Made by a program: the position numbers and the translations under genes
Origin: JBLHKS01 sp047620505
GTDB taxonomy: Bacteria; Verrucomicrobiota; Verrucomicrobiia; Verrucomicrobiales; DEV007
Direction: 5' to 3'
Assembly: GCA_047620505.1 (NCBI GenBank)
Contig: JBLHKS010000043.1
Span: forward strand, 1 to 42,421
Length of the DNA: 42,421 nt
The notes under the pieces: generated by a model
Told to the model about the DNA's origin: nothing
Database searches by the model: none
The model's input: the letters and a program-made list of their open reading frames with translations, nothing else
In this document: piece by piece, positions 8,389 through 15,815 of the stretch
Layout of the letters: every line of letters begins with the position of its first letter
Numbering within the stretch: position 1 is the stretch's first letter

Positions 8389-11300
8389 ATGGTGCTCGCC
8401 ATGAACGCGTTGATCTTCCTTCTCGTCGTAACCGCTATTATTCTTGTGCTGATTGCGTTCGGACGTTTGTCTGAACTTTCTGATCGAGTCGAACGGCTTG
8501 AAAGTCAGTTGGAGGATCGCGAGTTTAGAAAAAATACGAAGCCTCCCGTCGAACTGGTCTCTGAAGAGATCGCCGAAGAGCCTGTTCAGCGCCCCTCTCC
8601 ACCGGCCACGCCGCCTCCGCTTCCTGCTGCTGCGACCGCCGCCGCTAGCCAAATTCAGAAACCCCCGCCGCTCCCTCGGCGTTCAGCGATGACCGTGGAA
8701 GAGCCGCCGCGCCGACCGCAACCGCCCAAACGGGAGAAGCAGCCAGAGCCGAAACCGGAACGCTCGTGGAAAGAGCTGCTGGAGCGAATTCATCTCCTCC
8801 CACCTTCCAGCGAAGAGACGACGGAGGTCCGGCTGGCTTCCTGGTGGGCGACCCGAGTTGGGATCGTGTTAGGGGTGATCGCCTCCGTGTTTTTTGGGGT
8901 TCATGTTAGTCAAGACGCGCCGCCGTTCGTTCGACTCGCAATGCTGGGAGGTGTCGCAGCTGTTCTGCTAGGGCTGGGCCTCTGGATCGAGCGCAAACTG
9001 AAGGCGTTTGGCCAGGTTCTGTCAGCTGGAGGGCTGGCGATCTTCTACGTTACCGCGTTTGCGGCTTACGCCTTTGAGCCGATGAAAGTTGTGGAGAGCT
9101 CGGTGCTCGGGCTCGCGCTGCAGCTGCTGGGCGTGACCGCGATGGCCTCGTTTTCAATCTGGAAGCGCGCAGAATCACTTGGAACAATCGCGATTCTTCT
9201 GGGCTACGTCAGCTGCTGGTTCAGTCACGCGCATGATCTGGATTCGTTCACGATCGGCGGGCTTTTGATGCTAGCAGCTGCTGCGTCGGCGCTGTTCTTT
9301 CGCTTGCGTTGGGCAGCCCCGTTCGCAGTCGCGATGGTTGGTGGTTACGTCGGTTTTGCGCTGCTCGTTCCCTTTCACTGGGCAGTGCCCGGGGCTGGGA
9401 GCGCGGAATTCCATGTCGTGTTCGGAGCGGTGATCGCTTTGATGGCGATTTTCCATCTGACCCTCCACGGCGTTCATTTGCTGAGAGGTCCAATCGTGGA
9501 AACCTGGCGGGTAACGGGCGTGATCGCCAACTCCGCATTTGCGATTGTCGTCGGTCTGTTCGCTGTTGCGGCTCTGCACCCTGAATCGATTTCCATCGCC
9601 TATTTTGTTTTTGGAATCGTCTTCTTCGCGGCAGCGACGCTCGAGTTTTGGAAGCCACAGTCGAACCGTCTGACTTCCTTGCTGTTCCTCCAATCGATGG
9701 CCGCATTCGCGCTGTTTTCGATCTACGAATTCGTCGGCCCGACCGAGTGGCTCGCGTTAGGATTTCAAAGCCTCGTTCTCGCCGTTGCGCTGATCTGGAG
9801 TCGGTCCCGAGTTCTGGAATTCGCCGGCTTCGCTCTCTGGGTAGCCGCGTTCGGTCTGTTTCTGAGGGACGTCTTCGCCACGTGGCCAGCGGATCCCTGG
9901 CCTCACGAACTTCGCGCCGAGCGCTTCCTCGGATTGGTTTTCGGCGTCGTCCAAGCGATTGGTTTGGTCCTGCATCTTCGCTGGGTGCGGGCTCAGAAGC
10001 CGCGAAACGTCGAACCTCGAACCGAGCTGATCAGGATCCTAAGCTTCTGCAATGGGCTCGGCGTCGCGTTTGTTTTCATGATTCCGATGTCTGGAAGCGG
10101 CCAGCAGCTGCTGGTGCAAATTTTCGCCGGACTGGCGATGGCTGGGCTCGGAATCTGGCTGCGATCTTCACCGCCGATGATTTCCGGCTGCGTCATTCTG
10201 GCGACTGCGATCGGGCATCATTTCTGCCTTCCGCATCTCACCGATGGGATCGCAACGTTGACGTTAGTCGATGGTTTGCTCTTGTTAGTCGCCGGGATCG
10301 CCGCGGCTGAGCTGCTCTCGCGATTCTGGAATCCGGAACGCTCCGGCCGCGAGGTCTTTCGCCTGCTTGCGATTCTGGGATCACTGGCGGCGCTCTGCAG
10401 TCTGCTGCTTCATGCCGATTTTCAAACTAATTCCATGCTGAGTTATCTGGTTTGGACGCCGCTGCTGTTCGTGATCCTCGGATTCCATGCGCGTTGGCGG
10501 GACAGCGACGCGGCCGGCGATGAAGATGGCGATGAGCGAGCTTTCTGGCGTGTTGGGCGAAGTTTTACGGCTCTCGCAGGCGGATTGATCATGCTCGTGC
10601 CGGTTACAGAATTGCTCATCGGCCAGCAGCTGCTCAGCGTGGCGACTTTTCTCGCTGCGACCGTCGCTCTCTCGGCTTGCCTGATTACTCGGGACGCGAT
10701 CCCGGCGTTGGCGGCTGCACCGCTGTTTCTTTTTGGCATCGGCGCTCAGTTTCTGGATTGGGCAGCTGGAAATGGAGCCGCCCCGATCTGGCAAGTTCTC
10801 GTCCTGACACTGATCCCAATGGGAATCGCCGTGATTCATCATTGGAAGCGACCGCTTGCTTCTCAAGATGCTTCGCGAGTCGCAGATGGCGGGCTGCATT
10901 TGTTCTGGATGCTGCCGGTTCTTCTAAGCCTGGAAGAGCGGCTGCCGACGACCTGGTTCATCGCTGCGGTCTGTGGACTTGGCCTCGCCGTCTTCGTCGC
11001 TGGGCTGAAACTGCCGTTTCTCTCGCTTCGAACGGTCGCGGTCGGTCCGCTTGTCGTCGGCGCGATCACCGCGCTTGCTCAACTTCCGTACAGCACGCAT
11101 CTCGCCGGGTTGTGGGTCGGATTCGGCCTCAGTTTTCTGCTGATGGTAGTCGAGAGAGCGACCGATCGAAAAGACTGGTTCGGCTGGATCGCAGTTCCGG
11201 TAACGTCGGTGCTCGGGCTCATCGCGACGTTGGAAACTTTCGATCCTCCCTGGGACATCGCCGCGTTGGCAGCCTTCGGCGTGGCCCTCGCCGCAGCCTG

Positions 11301-11835
11301 GAGATTGCTCTCTTTGCCCGTGGCGGCCTGGATCGCTCCGGTGGTCTTTGGGATTGCGATTTTCCGACATCTTGTGATGGGACTTTCGGCAGCTCCAACC
11401 CTCGATGGTCTGATCGCCGCGACTTTGCTTTCCGCCGCCTTGCTCGGTGCCGGCCTGCTTTTCATCACGGCCCCGGCATCGCGTTTCTCAACCGCTGAAC
11501 TGCGCAGAATCACGGCTTGGCTGTTCCCGATCGCCGCCTTGTTCGTCTTTTTGCCGACGATCGCCTGGAACGGAATGCCAGGCTCCTCCTACGCGACTGC
11601 GTTCTGGGGAGTCGCTGGAAGCGTGGTGTTTCTCGGCGGATTGTTGGCTCGAGTCCAAGCTCATCGGATCGCTGGCCTGATCGCTCTTGGGGCGGGCGTA
11701 GTGCGGATGTTTTTCGTTGATCTCGACGACACATTTGGCCGGATCATAGCGTTTGGAGCGGTCGCGATAGCCCTGTTGATCATCGGCTATCTCTACGCGC
11801 GATTCCGTGAATTCATCGAGCAAGAATCCAAATGA
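8389..11835 (+). CDS. DUF2339 multi-pass membrane protein
   Basis: A 1148-residue predicted inner-membrane protein of the DUF2339 family, function unknown. An N-terminal transmembrane helix (about 6-26) is followed by a short coiled coil (LSELSDRVERLESQLED). Next comes a proline- and lysine-rich cytoplasmic-type linker (about 50-125), a conserved WKELLERIHLLPP / SWWATRVGIVLG segment, and then more than twenty closely packed hydrophobic helices to the C-terminus. The family's characteristic ending MFFVDLDDTFGRIIAFGAVAIALLI is present. ATG at 8389 or 8401 could both start it. It lies 29 bases after the sulfatase and 52 before the TIM-barrel gene, consistent with one transcript. It carries three exact copies of the dispersed palindrome (near 9277, 10107 and 10629). 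Confidence 0.88.
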   Translation: MVLAMNALIFLLVVTAIILVLIAFGRLSELSDRVERLESQLEDREFRKNTKPPVELVSEEIAEEPVQRPSPPATPPPLPAAATAAASQIQKPPPLPRRSAMTVEEPPRRPQPPKREKQPEPKPERSWKELLERIHLLPPSSEETTEVRLASWWATRVGIVLGVIASVFFGVHVSQDAPPFVRLAMLGGVAAVLLGLGLWIERKLKAFGQVLSAGGLAIFYVTAFAAYAFEPMKVVESSVLGLALQLLGVTAMASFSIWKRAESLGTIAILLGYVSCWFSHAHDLDSFTIGGLLMLAAAASALFFRLRWAAPFAVAMVGGYVGFALLVPFHWAVPGAGSAEFHVVFGAVIALMAIFHLTLHGVHLLRGPIVETWRVTGVIANSAFAIVVGLFAVAALHPESISIAYFVFGIVFFAAATLEFWKPQSNRLTSLLFLQSMAAFALFSIYEFVGPTEWLALGFQSLVLAVALIWSRSRVLEFAGFALWVAAFGLFLRDVFATWPADPWPHELRAERFLGLVFGVVQAIGLVLHLRWVRAQKPRNVEPRTELIRILSFCNGLGVAFVFMIPMSGSGQQLLVQIFAGLAMAGLGIWLRSSPPMISGCVILATAIGHHFCLPHLTDGIATLTLVDGLLLLVAGIAAAELLSRFWNPERSGREVFRLLAILGSLAALCSLLLHADFQTNSMLSYLVWTPLLFVILGFHARWRDSDAAGDEDGDERAFWRVGRSFTALAGGLIMLVPVTELLIGQQLLSVATFLAATVALSACLITRDAIPALAAAPLFLFGIGAQFLDWAAGNGAAPIWQVLVLTLIPMGIAVIHHWKRPLASQDASRVADGGLHLFWMLPVLLSLEERLPTTWFIAAVCGLGLAVFVAGLKLPFLSLRTVAVGPLVVGAITALAQLPYSTHLAGLWVGFGLSFLLMVVERATDRKDWFGWIAVPVTSVLGLIATLETFDPPWDIAALAAFGVALAAAWRLLSLPVAAWIAPVVFGIAIFRHLVMGLSAAPTLDGLIAATLLSAALLGAGLLFITAPASRFSTAELRRITAWLFPIAALFVFLPTIAWNGMPGSSYATAFWGVAGSVVFLGGLLARVQAHRIAGLIALGAGVVRMFFVDLDDTFGRIIAFGAVAIALLIIGYLYARFREFIEQESK
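9273..9282. repeat. Dispersed palindrome copy 3
   Basis: A 10-bp AGCAGCTGCT with T before it, in a DUF2339 membrane helix, phase Ala-Ala-Ala. Confidence 0.85.
10101..10114. repeat. Dispersed palindrome copy 4
   Basis: A 14-bp palindrome in the DUF2339 gene, phase Gln-Gln-Leu-Leu. Confidence 0.9.
10625..10634. repeat. Dispersed palindrome copy 5
   Basis: A 10-bp core, 518 bases after copy 4 in the same gene and the same phase (GQQLLS); the 12-mer is broken by a final C. Confidence 0.85.
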
Positions 11836-11887
11836 AATCGGCCCGACTGCCCTTGCTCTTCAAGGAGATCGGCGCGAAAGGTTCGGG

Positions 11888-12754
11888 ATGAATCGACGCC
11901 GCTTTTTCCAGACGACTGCCGCCTCAACTCTCGCTATTCCGGCTTTCGCGCTTGAGGCTGACAATGCGTTTAGAAAATCGATTGGCATCCAGCTTTACAC
12001 TCTGAGAAACCAGATAAAAGCGGACGTCGCGGGCACGATCAAAGCCGTTGCTGAGGCCGGATACAAGCAAGTCGAGCCCTACGGATTTCCGGACGCCGAT
12101 GAGATGATCGCTGCTTCCAAAGACAATGACTTGGAAGTGAACTCATCGCACTTCGCCTGGGAATCGGTGACCGATCCAGAGAAAGAGGGCGTCCCGGCGT
12201 TTACCGAAATTCTCGGAAAGGCCAAATCCGCCGGTCTGAGCCACCTCGTCATTCCCTACATTCACGGTCACAACCGCAAGACTCTGGACGACTACAAGCG
12301 GCTGGCGGAGCGCTGCAATAAGGCGGCTGCCGAAGCGAAGACCGCAGGGATTCAGCTCGCCTATCACAACCATAATTTCGAGTTTGAGCCGAAAGAGGGC
12401 GGGAAGTCCGGCTATGACATTTTCATCGCGGAGTTCGCGCCTGAAATGCAATTCGAAGTCGACGTTTTCTGGGTCCGTGCGGCTGGCGTGAATCCGGTTG
12501 ACTTGATTCGTAAGCTCAAGGGTCGGGTTTCGCAGTTGCACCTCAAAGATCTGAAGACTGGCTCGAAAACTCCGAATTTCGGCGGCGTCGCGAACGATGA
12601 TTTCGAGGAACTCGGCGACGGAATGATTCCGATGGAACCGATCATCGAAATTGCCGCGGAAGCGGGCGTGAAAATCTGCCACGTTGAGCAGGATCAATCG
12701 CCGGATCCGCTGGCTAGCATTCGCAAAAGTCTCGATTACCTCAAGACGTTGTAG
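11888..12754 (+). CDS. Tat-exported sugar phosphate isomerase/epimerase-like TIM barrel protein
   Basis: A 288-residue member of the xylose-isomerase-like TIM-barrel superfamily (AP_endonuc_2 type). The frame opens at 11807 inside the DUF2339 gene, but ATG 11888 begins a clear twin-arginine leader (MNRRRFFQTTAASTLAIPAF) and follows GAAAGG, so it is the better start. Conserved barrel motifs include SIGIQLYTLRNQ (strand 1), EVNSSHFAWES, LAYHNHNFEFEP, and the metal/substrate-site cluster EVDVFWVRAAGVNP, VSQLHLKDLK and CHVEQDQSPDP. The fold is confident; the substrate is unknown. Exported isomerase-like proteins of this kind are common in Verrucomicrobiota and Planctomycetota near sulfatases and carbohydrate genes, which fits the upstream sulfatase. 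Confidence 0.87.
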   Translation: MNRRRFFQTTAASTLAIPAFALEADNAFRKSIGIQLYTLRNQIKADVAGTIKAVAEAGYKQVEPYGFPDADEMIAASKDNDLEVNSSHFAWESVTDPEKEGVPAFTEILGKAKSAGLSHLVIPYIHGHNRKTLDDYKRLAERCNKAAAEAKTAGIQLAYHNHNFEFEPKEGGKSGYDIFIAEFAPEMQFEVDVFWVRAAGVNPVDLIRKLKGRVSQLHLKDLKTGSKTPNFGGVANDDFEELGDGMIPMEPIIEIAAEAGVKICHVEQDQSPDPLASIRKSLDYLKTL

Positions 12755-12803
12755 CGCGATCGGTTTCGATTCGAGCTTGCAGTCGGCGCAACCTTGCGGT
12801 TTG

Positions 12804-12822
12804 ACTCCGGTTTTTCTGGAGT
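12804..12822 (+). terminator. Hairpin downstream of the TIM-barrel gene
   Basis: A 7-bp stem with one G-T wobble (ACTCCGG and CTGGAGT) encloses a TTTTT loop, 49 bases after the TIM-barrel stop. The following sequence ACGTTGTTTTCG is only modestly T-rich, so termination strength is uncertain. Confidence 0.35.
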
Positions 12823-12850
12823 ACGTTGTTTTCGATTACCTGCTCAACTC

Positions 12851-14029
12851 ATGAGATCCGCTGGAGCCATCTTTTTTTCCCTAACCGTCATCGTCTTCGC
12901 GTTGGCAGCTGCTGGCTGTATCCCGAAGGATCAGACTGCAGAAGTCAAAAAACTGAAGGAGCGGCTTGAGGAGCTGGAGTCCAAACAGGATATCGCGGAT
13001 TCGCAGGATCAAGAGGACAAAACTTCGGTCTTCAGCGAGAAGATCGAGGATCTAACGCGTCGAATGGGCGAATTCGAAGAGGCCCGAGGCGAGATGCGCG
13101 ATGCGATCCTTGGCGAGTTCACCGGGCAGAACGAAAAGCTCCAGCGGATGTTCCGCGGCTTCAACGAAATGCACGAGATGATCCAGACCGGACAAACCTG
13201 GGCGGCGCTGGGCTTCGGTTTCAAAGGTCATGCCGTTGCGCGAACTCGGCATGGTTCGTTTCTCGTTGAAATGGACACGCCCGAGGAGCTTGCCGAAGGT
13301 TACCGCCTGACGCTTCGCATCGGAAACCCGACCGGTCTCCACATCCATCAGTTCAAAGTTTTCGGTAACTACGGATCTCCTCCACCTGACGTTTCTGACG
13401 CGCCGGACTACTCCACGATGATTCAGAGAATCGATCAGTGGGAGGCTTCCTTGAAGGATTTCGACTCCAGTTTTGTGACTTCGCTCGCGCCGCGGAAATG
13501 GACTCGCGTCAATCTCGTTATCCCGGCAGAACGCTTCGCCGAGCTGCAATTCATTCGCTTCCGAATGGTCATCGATCGGGCGAGCTTGCTGGAAACCGAT
13601 ATCGACCAGAAAACCGCTCAGCTAGGCATCGACTACAAAGGAGCTGTAGTGCTGGACACGCCGCATGGGGCGTTTCCGCTAACGATCAAAGACAGTCGTG
13701 AAGTTAAGGATGGCTGGGAACTGGATATTTTGATCGGAAATCCGTTAGGGATGACCGTCACGAACGCGCGGTTAGTGGGAGTTTACGGCCCGAAACCGCC
13801 AGAGTATATCGAGGGAGAAGATCACGAGCGATTCGGCGAGAGGCTCGTGATCTGGGACGCGTCGCTGATTCCATACGATGAAGAAGTTGCGGATTTGGAT
13901 TCGCCCTTGAGGAGCACATTCTGGAATCCGGTGACGATCAAACTCCCGGTGAAATCCCGGGCGGAACTCGGCCACATTCGCGCCAGGCTAGAGATCCTGA
14001 ACGTCAGTCTCCAGAATACAAAGAATTAG
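12851..14029 (+). CDS. Coiled-coil lipoprotein with a duplicated globular domain
   Basis: A 392-residue predicted lipoprotein of unknown function. The start is ATG 12851 (the frame opens at 12794), because it places a lipobox at residues 20-23 (Ala-Ala-Gly-Cys23). Residues about 28-115 form a charged heptad-rich coiled coil (VKKLKERLEELESK and beyond). The rest is two copies of one domain, at about 119-245 and 255-385. Each has a small (L)G-x-x-(F/Y)KG opening, then (R/P)HGxF, an E-rich turn, GxxLxxxIGNPxG and a GxYG, and ends in a (L)xxIRxR strand. The domain is reminiscent of DUF3251, the E. coli YajI-type lipoprotein family, which I cannot confirm. A periplasmic scaffold or envelope role is inference only. 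Confidence 0.75.
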   Translation: MRSAGAIFFSLTVIVFALAAAGCIPKDQTAEVKKLKERLEELESKQDIADSQDQEDKTSVFSEKIEDLTRRMGEFEEARGEMRDAILGEFTGQNEKLQRMFRGFNEMHEMIQTGQTWAALGFGFKGHAVARTRHGSFLVEMDTPEELAEGYRLTLRIGNPTGLHIHQFKVFGNYGSPPPDVSDAPDYSTMIQRIDQWEASLKDFDSSFVTSLAPRKWTRVNLVIPAERFAELQFIRFRMVIDRASLLETDIDQKTAQLGIDYKGAVVLDTPHGAFPLTIKDSREVKDGWELDILIGNPLGMTVTNARLVGVYGPKPPEYIEGEDHERFGERLVIWDASLIPYDEEVADLDSPLRSTFWNPVTIKLPVKSRAELGHIRARLEILNVSLQNTKN

Positions 14030-14046
14030 ATTTGTTTCCGGCGCTC

Positions 14047-14060
14047 CCAGCAGCTGCTGG
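14047..14060. repeat. Dispersed palindrome copy 6 (the only intergenic copy)
   Basis: A 14-bp palindrome 17 bases after the lipoprotein stop and outside any gene, so protein coding cannot explain it. Confidence 0.92.
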
Positions 14061-14061
14061 A

Positions 14062-14076
14062 TTCGAGGGGCTCGAA
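14062..14076. terminator. Perfect inverted repeat after lipoprotein gene
   Basis: TTCGAG and CTCGAA with a GGG loop lie 32 bases after the lipoprotein stop. There is no strong T-run after it on the plus strand (ATTTGGG), so it may only be a weak terminator or 3' stabilising hairpin. Confidence 0.35.
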
Positions 14077-14084
14077 ATTTGGGC

Positions 14085-14188
14085 AAAAAAAGAGGGGAAG
14101 CCTCGCGTGCAATGCCACCTCCCCATGGGCACCAACATTTGAGACTTCCCCTTAGCATGTGGCCGGAAAAACCGTCCAAGTGCTTGGC
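14085..14188 (-). ncRNA. Candidate structured small RNA, about 104 nt, minus strand
   Basis: The RNA is inferred from sequence alone. Its 3' half is closed by an 11-bp stem: 14141-14151 pairs with 14094-14104. On the minus strand the only non-Watson-Crick pair is a G-U wobble; on the plus strand the same position would be a C-A mismatch, which favours minus-strand transcription. The stem's 3' arm is followed directly by TCTTTTTTT (14093-14085), a canonical intrinsic-terminator tail. Inside is a smaller UGCC/GGCA hairpin with an 11-base loop. A sigma70-like promoter with exact 17-bp spacing sits at 14195-14223, placing the 5' end near 14188. The 5' part has short stems (CCAA/UUGG and CGG/CCG). 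I recognise no known family; it lacks the SRP domain IV signature. It lies between two plus-strand genes. Confidence 0.5.
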
Positions 14189-14194
14189 CTCAGT

Positions 14195-14223
14195 TTTTTA
14201 GGGAAAAACACGACCAGGGTCAA
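14195..14223 (-). promoter_or_regulatory. Sigma70-like promoter for the candidate small RNA
   Basis: On the minus strand, TTGACC (-35, 14223-14218, 5 of 6 to consensus) and TAAAAA (-10, 14200-14195, 4 of 6) are separated by exactly 17 bases. The -35 box lies in an inverted repeat, AGGGT-2 bases-ACCCT (14216-14227), that could serve as an operator. Confidence 0.45.
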
Positions 14224-14227
14224 CCCT

Positions 14228-14409
14228 AAAAGAATCGAAAAATGTGAGAGCGGCAGGAAATTTTATCTGAAAATTACAACAGCTCTCGAAATCCCGAAAC
14301 CAATCACAAATTGAAGCGACCGAATTGAAAAAAGCACGAATTCCGGCACACTGCGCAACAAGCTCCGCTGCGCGGTTTTTCAACTCAGACAACGCAAAAG
14401 TCCATTTCT
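14228..14409. other. AT-rich intergenic leader before the small secreted-protein gene
   Basis: This is the remainder of the only gene-free stretch over 300 bases (14030-14409). It is noticeably richer in A and T than its surroundings and holds no convincing open reading frame. A short GC stem followed by five T (CCGC-TGC-GCGG-TTTTT, 14365-14380) lies 30 bases before the downstream ATG and could act as an attenuator or a terminator. I could not place a well-spaced plus-strand promoter here. Confidence 0.4.
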
Positions 14410-15201
14410 ATGAAGCGCCTGCCAAAAATTTTACCTCTTATCCTTTGTCTTGGGCTTTGCTCTCCTGTTTTTGCGCAGGATCGGCCTGAAGTCGGCCCTA
14501 AAAAGCCAGGCGGCTCCCAGAAAGGTGGTCCCCGTCCTCCCGACCACAAAAAAGATAAAGACGGCAGGCCGGATGCGCCGGATCTCTCGCCCGAGGACAT
14601 GCGAAAGGTGCGCGACGTCATGGGAAAAGTCTGGGACGATCCAAAAGTCGTTGAAGCCCGTGAGCAGTGGCGTCTCGCTGGCGAGGCTTACCGGAAAACG
14701 TTGAAAACTGCAGTGATCGAAGCCGATCCCGCCGTCGCCGAGCTGATGGACAAAATGCACGAAGGCAGCCGCGTTCGGGCGCATCAGAAAATGCATCCTG
14801 GCGGTGGATTCGGCCCGGGGTGGCCGCCAAGTCGGGAAGAACTCGTTTCACGGCTAACGAAATCCGATCCCGTGATGGAATTGATCACCGCTGAGCAGCA
14901 AATCGAATTGACTGGCCTCGTTCAGCAGCTGCTGAAGTCCGGAAAGTTGAACGATGAGATCGCAGCTGTCCTCAAATCCGAAAATCCGAAGGACCACGTT
15001 CCGGCTAGAATCAAACTCCGTGAAGCGATGGTGAAAGCGCTTTCGGCTGAGGCCGATTGGATCAAGGAAGCTTTCGAAAAAGCACCGCCGCCCTCGGAGC
15101 GAATGATGCGAGGTCCGGGAGGTCCGCCGAAAGGCAAAGGTGGAAAAGGGCCAGGCCAGAACAACGGCGGCGAACGGCCTAAACGTCCGGAAACTGATTG
15201 A
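14410..15201 (+). CDS. Small secreted Pro/Gly/Lys-rich protein, function unknown
   Basis: A 263-residue predicted exported protein with a clear signal peptide (MKRLPKILPLILCLGLCSPVFA, cut before QDRPE). The first 40 mature residues are Pro/Gly/Lys-rich. A helical middle (about 55-225) contains LSPEDMRKVRDVMGKVWDDP and repeated charged helices. The C-terminus is again rich in Gly, Pro and Lys (GPGGPPKGKGGKGPGQNNGG). The small size, export, helical core and Met-rich spots (DKMHEGSRVRAHQKMHPGGG) are superficially like Spy/CpxP-type periplasmic proteins, but I see no diagnostic LTxxQ motif, so no function is assigned. Its last 23 bases overlap the convergent Lon-N-domain gene. Confidence 0.75.
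   Translation: MKRLPKILPLILCLGLCSPVFAQDRPEVGPKKPGGSQKGGPRPPDHKKDKDGRPDAPDLSPEDMRKVRDVMGKVWDDPKVVEAREQWRLAGEAYRKTLKTAVIEADPAVAELMDKMHEGSRVRAHQKMHPGGGFGPGWPPSREELVSRLTKSDPVMELITAEQQIELTGLVQQLLKSGKLNDEIAAVLKSENPKDHVPARIKLREAMVKALSAEADWIKEAFEKAPPPSERMMRGPGGPPKGKGGKGPGQNNGGERPKRPETD
14921..14936. repeat. Dispersed palindrome copy 7
   Basis: A 16-bp palindrome TTCAGCAGCTGCTGAA in the small secreted protein gene, phase Gln-Gln-Leu-Leu. Confidence 0.9.
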
Positions 15202-15808
15202 GCTTCCCGCGAAGGCGCTCGGTGACGAACGTAACGCGATCCAGGAGCACCTCCATCCCGAGCAGCGCATGCCGGGTGTGGACGTCTTCAATCAGGTAGA
15301 ACGCGACGAGGTCGACGAGCGCCTCCGGACTCAACGCGTTTTGTAGATGATTCTGGATTTGAGGCGAAATTTCGAGGTTCACCCGGCAGAGGCGAAGCGC
15401 GAATTCGTGGAGCTTTTCGGAAGCCGCCTCAATCCGAGCCTCGTCTTCGACTTTGGTCTGCACCGGCGTGATCGCAGCGATCCGAAAGGGTTTTTCCCTC
15501 GTCCAGGCTTCGAAAGCAACGCGCTGGAGCCCTTCGAGGAGCAGGTTCGAAGTTCCGTCTGAATTCCGGACGCAAGCGCGGACCAGCCCGAGCGTGCCGT
15601 GTCGATAAATCCCAGCTTCTTCGTCACGCGGCAGCGAGCTTTCACGAGCGATCGTTCCCATGCAGAACATCCGCTCGCCCTGGAGCACGAACTCCAGCAT
15701 CGCCCGGTATCGAGGTTCGAAAATCCGAAGCGGTAGCGGTGTCCCCGGGAAAAAATTACAGTCGGGCAGCACCATGACCGGTGCCGTTTCGGGAATTTGA
15801 ACCGCCAT
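15179..15808 (-). CDS. Lon N-terminal substrate-binding domain protein
   Basis: A 209-residue stand-alone LON substrate-binding (PUA-like) domain protein, without the ATPase or protease parts of Lon. Diagnostic residues are near the N-terminus: MVLPDCNFFPGTPLPLRIFE, then EPRYRAMLEFVLQGERMFCMG, and later GTLGLVRACVRNSDGTSNLLL and GLQRVAFEAW. Family members are usually around 190-230 residues, so length is normal. They are thought to bind unfolded protein or act as adaptors, but their role is not established. ATG 15808 is 7 bases after the stop of the HEAT lipoprotein gene on the same strand, so the two are probably co-transcribed. The 3' end overlaps the convergent small secreted protein gene by 23 bases. 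Confidence 0.9.
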   Translation of the reverse strand: MAVQIPETAPVMVLPDCNFFPGTPLPLRIFEPRYRAMLEFVLQGERMFCMGTIARESSLPRDEEAGIYRHGTLGLVRACVRNSDGTSNLLLEGLQRVAFEAWTREKPFRIAAITPVQTKVEDEARIEAASEKLHEFALRLCRVNLEISPQIQNHLQNALSPEALVDLVAFYLIEDVHTRHALLGMEVLLDRVTFVTERLRGKLNQFPDV

Positions 15809-15815
15809 GCCTCGA

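Noticed and set aside
14085..14188. Candidate RNA as the signal recognition particle (4.5S) RNA
   Set aside because: The conserved domain IV loop with GGAA and AGCAG is absent, although a GGGG-closed stem is superficially similar.
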